12,919 nt of DNA from CAMBDR01 sp046597185 (GTDB taxonomy: Bacteria; Pseudomonadota; Gammaproteobacteria; Burkholderiales; Burkholderiaceae_D): positions 1 to 12,919 of the forward strand of contig JBKJLF010000532.1 of the NCBI GenBank assembly GCA_046597185.1, read 5' to 3'. Made by a program: the position numbers and the translations under genes. Below are positions 7,459 through 12,919 of the stretch, piece by piece (the first letter of the stretch is position 1; the number at the start of each line of letters is the position of its first letter). The notes beneath the pieces are model-generated. The model had not been told where the DNA came from. It did not search any database and saw only the letters and a list, made by a program, of their open reading frames with translations.

Positions 7459-7821
7459 ATGACCCAGCACCAGGCCAGCGGCTTACATTGTCTGGTTGAT
7501 TTTTACGGTGTCAACGCCAGCTTGTTGGCTGATCCGGCGCAGCTTGAAGGCATTATGCGGCAAGCAGCCGAGGCCGCCAAGGCGCATATTTTGTTCAGCC
7601 ATTTTCATCATTTCGGCGCACAGCAAGGGGTAACGGGCGTGTTATTGCTGGCAGAATCGCATATTTCGATTCATACTTGGCCAGAACAAGGCTTTGCGGC
7701 GGCAGACGTGTTTATGTGCGGCAGCGCCGAGCCCGAGCGCGCGCTGGCGCTGATGCGCAGCGCGCTGGTGCCTGCACGGGAGCAGGTGCAGCGCATTACG
7801 CGCGGGCGGGAGGGAGCGTAA
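7459..7821 (+). CDS. speD: S-adenosylmethionine decarboxylase proenzyme, prokaryotic short form
   Basis: A 120-residue proenzyme of the short (SpeH, Thermotoga-like) class. It removes the carboxyl group of AdoMet to give decarboxylated AdoMet, the aminopropyl donor for spermidine-type synthesis. The self-cleavage site LLAES puts the future pyruvoyl Ser at 67. His72 and Cys87 sit at the +5 and +20 offsets of the conserved catalytic His and Cys. The conserved HTWPE follows, and DFYG near the N-terminus also fits. Length matches the family. AGGAG (7448-7452), six bases before the ATG, is a strong ribosome site. It is last in the plus arm and is the natural supplier for the aminopropyltransferase encoded on the opposite strand. 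No ornithine or arginine decarboxylase is in the window. Confidence 0.95.
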   Translation: MTQHQASGLHCLVDFYGVNASLLADPAQLEGIMRQAAEAAKAHILFSHFHHFGAQQGVTGVLLLAESHISIHTWPEQGFAAADVFMCGSAEPERALALMRSALVPAREQVQRITRGREGA

Positions 7822-7857
7822 GTTTTGCCGCCGCATTTGGCATTGCTTGGTCAGGCG

Positions 7858-7889
7858 TATCAAATTGTCACATGACGTGCATATCAAAT
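7858..7889 (+). repeat. Two direct copies of TATCAAAT, 24 bases apart
   Basis: TATCAAAT occurs at 7858-7865 and again at 7882-7889, both just upstream of the TATAAT at 7903-7908 in the spacer before the HsdM-like operon. The 24-base period is slightly over two helical turns, which would put both copies on nearly the same DNA face. This could be a regulator binding site, but two 8-base copies in AT-rich sequence can arise by chance. Confidence 0.35.
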
Positions 7890-7902
7890 CAAAAGATCGC
7901 GC

Positions 7903-7908
7903 TATAAT
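7903..7908 (+). promoter_or_regulatory. Likely -10 box of the HsdM-like defence operon
   Basis: A perfect TATAAT lies 53 bases before the ATG at 7962. No good -35 is at the usual 16-18 base distance; TTGTCA at 7865-7870 is 32 bases away, too far. The promoter may therefore be weak or activator-dependent. The rest of the 7822-7961 spacer shows no convincing terminator hairpin after speD. Confidence 0.5.
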
Positions 7909-7961
7909 TACGGCAATCCTTGGTTTCATTCTGTCTGCTTACCTTTCGGAACCCTATCTTA

Positions 7962-9425
7962 ATGGCTGCAACACACGAACTGCATAATAAAATTGATGAA
8001 CTGCTTGCCTCACTCAAAGGCACGAAGCCATTTGATTTTTTAATTGCACTTGATCAACTCTGTTATCTCTTCATCTTAAAAATGCTTGATGAGGAAGAAG
8101 ATAACCGTGTTCGCCTTGCAAGTCCCAGCCTGTTTTCTCTCAAACCGCTTTTTCCATTACAAACAGCCCGTTATCGTTGGCGGCATTGGTGCGGTTTGCC
8201 CGCAGAATCATTGCTTCCCTTCGTTCGAGATGAAGTTTTTTCCTACATGGCCTCACTCATTCGGGAAGACGCGCAAGTTAGCGAGCATTTTCGGGATGCG
8301 CAACTTATGATGGGTGACCTGGAAAACTTTAAACAGGTGGTTGATATTATTTCGAGTTTCGAGTTCGCGACCATGGGCCATGATGCCAGCGCCGAGTTTG
8401 ATCGGTATTTGATTGCTCGACTGGTTGATGTGAGTGCGACTGATTCGCCATACATTCAATTCCCACCCGCACTATCTCGTTTAATGCTCGAAGTAACACA
8501 ACCCAAAGCGGGTGAAACCGTGTTTGATCCAAGCGCTGGTGTGGGCGATTTGCTCGTTGCGACAATGGATCATTTACATATCAACTACCCAAATGAAACG
8601 CCGGGCCAACTGGCCATAACCATCTCAGGCGTAGAGATTTCACGCCGCTTGGTGCGGATTGCAAAGGTTAGATTGATGGTGAGTGGGTGTCGGTATTCGC
8701 CACTCCGGCAATTTGATATATTTGCAAGCAAGGGGTCACTCCTGACACTCGGGTCAAATTCGCAAGTTATTTTAGCGGCACCGTCCCTGACACGGCCTGC
8801 TTACGTCCCTGCTCAAGATCGACCATCGGACATTGCGTATTTGCAATTATGTATGGAGGCGCTAATGCCCGGTGGCCGCTGCGCCATTGTTGTGCCTGAC
8901 GCAGTGTTAAGCAGCATTTCCCGTACCGCAATTGCCATCCGCGGACATTTGATTGCAAACTTCAATTTATTGGCGGTCATCAAGTTATCGCGTAGCGCAT
9001 TACCAAGCGCTTTGCGCATGAACGGCACACTGTTGATATTTCAAAACCCATTAACCGAGGATGCGCCAAAGACAAAGCAGGTTTGGTTTTACCACGTAGA
9101 TCAGCTTGCCGCTACTGCCACCCAGGAATTTTCAATTGATCACTTTATTGCGCTTTGGAAAGACTACCAAGCCAGCAATTTTCAGCGGGTTTCCGGGCCA
9201 GAAACCATAACACGGCTCCCGCCACAGAGCAATCCGCCTTGCTGCTGGTGGGTAAAAAAGGAACAACTGGCGCAGGCCAATTTTAATCTTGATGCCCAGA
9301 TATGGCGACCAGAAATAGAAGACCTCCACGCCAATGATGATCCTGAAACCTTGGTCAATGCCCTGCTGACGGATTATCACGAAATCGTCAATGGCTTGGA
9401 AAGCTTATTGAAAGAAATGAAGTAA
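7962..9425 (+). CDS. HsdM-like type I methyltransferase homologue, probably catalytically dead
   Basis: A 487-residue protein with the full HsdM layout. The N-terminal helical domain covers about 1-130. The methyltransferase fold follows, with DPSAGVGDLL (189-198) in the AdoMet-binding motif I position and GVEISRRLVRIAKVRLMVSG (from about 223) in the motif II area. 'LMPGGRCAIVVPDAVL' (301-316) matches the usual HsdM LxxGGRxAxVxPxGxL segment. The catalytic motif IV, normally NPPF, reads AAPS at residues 272-275 (8775-8786), and the usual GxFxTP stretch upstream reads IQFPPA (165-170). Loss of the Asn and second Pro should abolish N6-adenine transfer. Length is normal and the frame is intact, so the protein seems kept as a structural partner for HsdS. 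The ATG at 7962 was chosen over an upstream frame start at 7920 for its family-like N-terminus. It overlaps hsdS by one base. Confidence 0.85.
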   Translation: MAATHELHNKIDELLASLKGTKPFDFLIALDQLCYLFILKMLDEEEDNRVRLASPSLFSLKPLFPLQTARYRWRHWCGLPAESLLPFVRDEVFSYMASLIREDAQVSEHFRDAQLMMGDLENFKQVVDIISSFEFATMGHDASAEFDRYLIARLVDVSATDSPYIQFPPALSRLMLEVTQPKAGETVFDPSAGVGDLLVATMDHLHINYPNETPGQLAITISGVEISRRLVRIAKVRLMVSGCRYSPLRQFDIFASKGSLLTLGSNSQVILAAPSLTRPAYVPAQDRPSDIAYLQLCMEALMPGGRCAIVVPDAVLSSISRTAIAIRGHLIANFNLLAVIKLSRSALPSALRMNGTLLIFQNPLTEDAPKTKQVWFYHVDQLAATATQEFSIDHFIALWKDYQASNFQRVSGPETITRLPPQSNPPCCWWVKKEQLAQANFNLDAQIWRPEIEDLHANDDPETLVNALLTDYHEIVNGLESLLKEMK

Positions 9426-10573
9426 TGTCTTGGCCCACAGCACCATTGGCGAGCGTTGCGCCACGTCAAATAGAAAACCTCCCACAACGTGTGGCGCAAA
9501 ACCTGTGGCACCCAAAGCCGAGTCATATTGAAAGTAAGACCGGGCAAATTTTGCGCAAAGAATACGTCAGTCGCGAAAACCTACCAAGCCCTTTTTTCTA
9601 CTTCAATAAGGGTGATATCCTGCTTCGCAAATTTAACCCTGTTTCAGGCAAAGCGGTTATTACCGACGAAGCGGGTATCGTAGACAATCAATGGATTGTC
9701 TTACAGCCTGATGCACAGGTAATTGATCCGCAGTTTCTGGCGCATTATTTACGTTCACCATTATTTAAGCATCAGGCGGAGCAACATACTATTGGCACTG
9801 TTATGCCTCGTATTTCTGAAAAATGGCTCAATACCCATCCCATTCCATTACCCCCCTTGGCCGAACAATGCCGCATTGTGGTGATGCTGGATAAAACCAG
9901 GCGTTTGCTGCAATTGCAAGCCACCACCAACCGCAATGCACAAACGGTATTACGCGCGCAATACCTCAACATGTTTGGTGATCCTGCAAGTAACCCGCTA
10001 CACTTAAAAAAAGTGCGCCTACTTGATCTATTGGAAATGGAAATAGGCAAACCCCTCAAAGAGTCAGATTTAAGCCCTGATGGTATCTACCCGATATATG
10101 GTGCCAGCACCAGCTTGCGCCGCACTGATCAATGGTTATGTGAAGCCAATACCATTATTATCGCCCGCACAGGCCCCCGTTGCGGTGCTGTTCGGTATGC
10201 GCAGGAAAAAGCCTGGGTTACTGCCCACGCAATGTTTGCGCGGAAAAAGCATCCCGAGTTGGAAGACAGGTATTTAGTCACCGCACTTGAGCTTGCAGAG
10301 TTGGGCAAAATAGGTGGTTCAGCCAAGGTGCCCGTTTTATCGATCCAACCAGTGGCCGCAACAGAAATTTTGCTCCCAGAACATTCGCAGCAACAAAAAT
10401 TTGCCCACTTCGCAGAAAGGATTACCGCAATTGCGCAATTGCAAACGGCAGCGGGCAAACAACTTACCGCGTTATGGGTGAAACTACAGGATCAGGCATT
10501 TTCTGGCCAACTCAGTGCCAAGGCACACAATCTGAACCCATTACACAACAATATGAAGGACGATTCACTATGA
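9425..10573 (+). CDS. hsdS: Type I restriction-modification specificity subunit (HsdS) with two TRDs
   Basis: A 382-residue HsdS. TRD1 covers about 1-140 and ends in IPLPPLAEQCRIV (140-152), the classic conserved hinge. A central helix follows (about 150-182), then the short GDP segment that precedes the second half. TRD2 covers about 195-315 ('GIYPIYGASTS', 'IIARTGPRCGAV') and ends in the second hinge ILLPEHSQQQKFAHFAERI with another helix to about 365. In type I systems each TRD reads one half of a bipartite DNA target and the helices bind two HsdM. The target cannot be predicted by eye. The start overlaps the HsdM-like stop by one base, and the stop overlaps the ATPase start by four (ATGA). 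Because the partner HsdM looks inactive, this subunit may direct binding rather than methylation. Confidence 0.93.
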   Translation: MSWPTAPLASVAPRQIENLPQRVAQNLWHPKPSHIESKTGQILRKEYVSRENLPSPFFYFNKGDILLRKFNPVSGKAVITDEAGIVDNQWIVLQPDAQVIDPQFLAHYLRSPLFKHQAEQHTIGTVMPRISEKWLNTHPIPLPPLAEQCRIVVMLDKTRRLLQLQATTNRNAQTVLRAQYLNMFGDPASNPLHLKKVRLLDLLEMEIGKPLKESDLSPDGIYPIYGASTSLRRTDQWLCEANTIIIARTGPRCGAVRYAQEKAWVTAHAMFARKKHPELEDRYLVTALELAELGKIGGSAKVPVLSIQPVAATEILLPEHSQQQKFAHFAERITAIAQLQTAAGKQLTALWVKLQDQAFSGQLSAKAHNLNPLHNNMKDDSL

Positions 10574-12216
10574 CAACTCGTCGTTTGGCTGCTTTTCAGC
10601 TCGGCAAATTCAAGGCATTTGATCAAACCCAACGCATTCCAATCAAACCCATCACGCTGGTCTTTGGGCCAAATAGTGCGGGTAAGTCAAGTCTTATTCA
10701 AAGCTTGGCACTGGTGCACGAGGTTTGTCGCGTCCCGAATAGAACGCTGGATATTCACCATACCCAAATTGGCGGGCGCTCAATTGAATTGGGTGGTTTT
10801 CGGCAATATGTGCATAGGCGCGATATTAGTCAACAAGTTACATGGGGAATCGAATTAAATGTTGTTAGCCTCAATCATGAACTGGCAGATTTGTGTGGGC
10901 AGGCAAAGGTAATTCAGTTCCAGGTTGATTTTGGTGCTTTACGTAATGATCAAGGACAACTAGTCGGTGAGCCAGTACCCACTTTAATGACGATTAGCGC
11001 GGATGGGGTTGAGTGGCTACGACTTACCCATTCCCGACAACTTATCAGCGGCACCCAACTCAAATTATTAAATGTTTCGCCGCAACACCCAATTATGGAA
11101 AAGTTTGCTTCGCAATTTACCGCCGAAGATAAGGTTGAAAAACTTGCTGGAATGGTTGAGCGTAGCCTACCGCATCTCTTAATTACTGCCGATGGGTTAC
11201 TTCCTTCTATTCACCGCAATGATGCGCCTTTCGACATTCATGCCGATTTCAATGCGATATTAACCAAGTTCGTCAATGGCATAGCAACGGCCATTAAACG
11301 CGAAGTAATGGAACTACAATATCTCGGCCCATTACGCTCACTACCACCACGCCACATTGCATTTGCCGAACGCGATGATACTGACTGGTTTGCTGGTGGT
11401 GGATTTGCTTGGGATGTGGTGCGAAAAAGGAAATTCGTGCGAGAAAAGGTTAATGCATGGCTCGGCTCAACCAAGCTTAAAACCCCCTATCAGCTTAAGA
11501 TGCGCTCATTTATCGCGCTCGATCAAGCACAAGCCCCCATTATGGAAGGCTTGCGCGACTTGTTTGGGCAATCTGAAGAAATGACTGACCTTGATGAGGC
11601 ACTTGAATATCAGGACAGTGCGCTTGAAACCACAGACCAAGATATCGAAGACTTAACGGGGGCAGTTTATGGCGCATTTCCAAACCAGCAAGACTTGCAA
11701 GCTCAAGCCAATTGGCTAATCGGAAAAATGGAAACTGCGCAAACGGATACGATCGATGAATTGGTCTTGGTGGACCAGCGCAATAATACGGTCGTATCCC
11801 ATTGCGACGTAGGTATGGGTATTTCACAGGTATTACCCGTTTTAGTGATGGCTTATGGCTCAGCTAGGCAATTATTAGCCATTGAACAACCTGAAATTCA
11901 TCTTCACCCGGCATTACAGGCAGAACTGGGCGATGTGTTTATCAAATCCGCATTGGGCAAGCAGCAAAATACTATCATCTTGGAAACTCATAGTGAACAT
12001 TTAATTTTGCGTCTGCTACGCCGAATCCGTGAGACAACGGATGGTGAATTGCCGGATAAAATGTTACCGATCACACCCGCCGATGTTTGTGTGATTTATG
12101 TGCGACCTGACGGCATGGGTTCAAAAGTAATTGAAATTGACATCACCGATGATGGTGATTTTGCTCAACATTGGCCAGATGGTTTCTTTACGGAACGTAG
12201 CAAGGAGTTATTCTAA
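10570..12216 (+). CDS. AAA15/OLD-like ATPase with DUF3696-type C-terminus
   Basis: A 548-residue ABC-type ATPase. Walker A is GPNSAGKSS (33-41). YLGPLR (251-256) is typical of DUF3696-type ATPases. A long insertion lies between them, with an acidic stretch about 335-362. VGMGISQ (414-420) is the signature-like segment, Walker B with the catalytic Glu is LLAIEQPEIHLHP (435-447), and ETHSEHL (472-478) is the switch-His region. The end (WPDGFF, 535-540) matches DUF3696. There is no TOPRIM nuclease domain, so it differs from true OLD nucleases and probably works through a separate effector, most likely the next gene. Related AAA15 ATPases act as sensors or switches in several anti-phage systems. 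AAGGA at 10556-10560, nine bases before the ATG, fits; an upstream frame start at 10474 lies inside hsdS and is rejected. Confidence 0.86.
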   Translation: MTTRRLAAFQLGKFKAFDQTQRIPIKPITLVFGPNSAGKSSLIQSLALVHEVCRVPNRTLDIHHTQIGGRSIELGGFRQYVHRRDISQQVTWGIELNVVSLNHELADLCGQAKVIQFQVDFGALRNDQGQLVGEPVPTLMTISADGVEWLRLTHSRQLISGTQLKLLNVSPQHPIMEKFASQFTAEDKVEKLAGMVERSLPHLLITADGLLPSIHRNDAPFDIHADFNAILTKFVNGIATAIKREVMELQYLGPLRSLPPRHIAFAERDDTDWFAGGGFAWDVVRKRKFVREKVNAWLGSTKLKTPYQLKMRSFIALDQAQAPIMEGLRDLFGQSEEMTDLDEALEYQDSALETTDQDIEDLTGAVYGAFPNQQDLQAQANWLIGKMETAQTDTIDELVLVDQRNNTVVSHCDVGMGISQVLPVLVMAYGSARQLLAIEQPEIHLHPALQAELGDVFIKSALGKQQNTIILETHSEHLILRLLRRIRETTDGELPDKMLPITPADVCVIYVRPDGMGSKVIEIDITDDGDFAQHWPDGFFTERSKELF

Positions 12217-12919
12217 TGATTCACGAGTTTGCCGTTGACCCCGCCTTTCTGAGTGATTGGGAAAAGTGCCGCTGTGTAATCGAGAATTTTGGCTTTCATA
12301 AGGGCAGAGTAATCGCACGTTACCCGAAAAAATGGAAGGCAATGGTTTTGACTGCGCTTACTAGCCTCAACCTAAGCGACATTCAACTGACACGAATTAG
12401 CGTTAAATTGGATGAGATTATGGTCACACGCAAATCGGAATGGAATCCACAGACTGCCTGGCTGGACAACGCCGAACAAGAGCATAAGCGGCATGCATTT
12501 CAAGCAATTCTGAGCACTACCAATCCACGCAACCATACCCATGTTCTGTGCCATCAAGACCTGGATGAGGATACGCCGCACTGGGCTGTGCCATCGCAGC
12601 GTGTTATACCACGACAACATGAGGCTATGTTGGCCACATTAGCGCCAATTTTTCGTATCGCAAAGAAACTGGTCTTTATTGATCCTTATCTCAGCACCTC
12701 ATGGGCTGTCAAGAGCAAAGCGCTGAAGGCTTATTTAAAATACTTCAAGAACCTGGACAACTACCCTGAAATTCAATTTCATACTTGTGATCAAGGGAAT
12801 CTCACTTTTGAAAATGACTGCAAGCAATTTGAAACACTCATTCCACAGGGAAAGAAAATCACTTTTATCTACTGGCAAGGGCAAACTGGCGCAGATAATT
12901 TACACAATCGGTACTTACT
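12216..12919 (+). CDS. Phospholipase-D-like protein, partial (cut by right edge)
   Basis: 234 codons of an open frame start at an ATG overlapping the ATPase stop (TAATG), with AAGGAG (12202-12207) eight bases before it. The frame runs off the right edge. The first part (about 1-135) is charged and of no family I can name. The sequence then shows VFIDPYLS (153-160) and LHNRYL (229-234). A strand ending in D-PY-L, followed later by a strand and LH-x-RY, is the pattern of atypical PLD-like domains where H-x-K is replaced by H-x-R. This suggests a phosphodiesterase or nuclease-like effector paired with the AAA15 ATPase. The call is moderate because only half the domain is visible and the classical HxKxxxxD motif is not seen. 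Any second catalytic half lies beyond the edge. Confidence 0.6.
   Translation, partial: MIHEFAVDPAFLSDWEKCRCVIENFGFHKGRVIARYPKKWKAMVLTALTSLNLSDIQLTRISVKLDEIMVTRKSEWNPQTAWLDNAEQEHKRHAFQAILSTTNPRNHTHVLCHQDLDEDTPHWAVPSQRVIPRQHEAMLATLAPIFRIAKKLVFIDPYLSTSWAVKSKALKAYLKYFKNLDNYPEIQFHTCDQGNLTFENDCKQFETLIPQGKKITFIYWQGQTGADNLHNRYL

Noticed and set aside
7865..7870. TTGTCA as the -35 partner of TATAAT at 7903
   Set aside because: The spacer would be 32 bases, far beyond the usable 15-19.
7962..9425. HsdM-like gene as a decaying pseudogene
   Set aside because: The frame is intact at normal length, the other fold segments are conserved, and it remains coupled to hsdS and the ATPase. Only the active-site residues are changed.
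12372..12620. Minus-strand 82-codon frame near the right edge, possible antitoxin
   Set aside because: It lies entirely opposite the PLD-like gene, which has a strong ribosome site and operon linkage, and it shows no antitoxin-like motif.
1..12919. tRNA or rRNA genes, CRISPR arrays, insertion sequences and attachment sites
   Set aside because: No repeat-spacer pattern, transposase, integrase or clear tRNA fold was seen in the short non-coding gaps. A full computational search was not possible.

Overview
The window suggests a proteobacterium, most likely a betaproteobacterium. The grounds are a type VI secretion (T6SS) chaperone-effector pair of the Eag/prePAAR kind, a short prokaryotic-type S-adenosylmethionine decarboxylase, and moderate GC content. 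The assignment rests on gene content only and is not firm. Almost the whole window is coding. The only non-coding stretches are about 82 bases (915-996), about 145 bases (4152-4296) and about 140 bases (7822-7961).

Region A (1-950, minus strand) is the start of a T6SS effector module: an Eag-type DUF1795 chaperone gene whose stop overlaps the start of a prePAAR effector. The effector runs off the left edge, so its toxin domain is not visible.

Region B (997-7821) is a polyamine and membrane cluster split into two divergent arms around an AT-rich spacer. The minus arm is a membrane-anchored spermidine-synthase-like aminopropyltransferase followed by a Tat-signal FAD oxidoreductase, overlapping by one base. 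The plus arm is a DUF350 membrane protein, an SPFH/SHOCT protein, a double zinc-ribbon/DUF4178 membrane protein, a 60-residue Gly/Thr/Trp-rich peptide, and an AdoMet decarboxylase (SpeD/SpeH). SpeD would supply decarboxylated AdoMet to the aminopropyltransferase. The remaining proteins look like membrane scaffold or envelope components. The real acceptor of the aminopropyl group is unknown, and a job in envelope modification or stress defence is inference.

Region C (7962 to the right edge, plus strand) is the most interesting part. It is a compact operon whose genes overlap by 1, 4 and 1 bases: a HsdM-like protein, a two-TRD HsdS specificity subunit, an OLD/AAA15-like ATPase with a DUF3696-type C-terminus, and a protein with phospholipase-D-like signatures cut by the window edge. 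The HsdM-like protein keeps its fold and AdoMet-site motif, but its catalytic NPPF motif reads AAPS, so it is probably unable to methylate. No HsdR is present inside the window. This looks like a candidate anti-phage system in which a catalytically dead HsdM-HsdS complex serves as a sequence-specific DNA sensor for an ATPase plus a PLD-like effector. The architecture is read from the sequence; the function is inferred.
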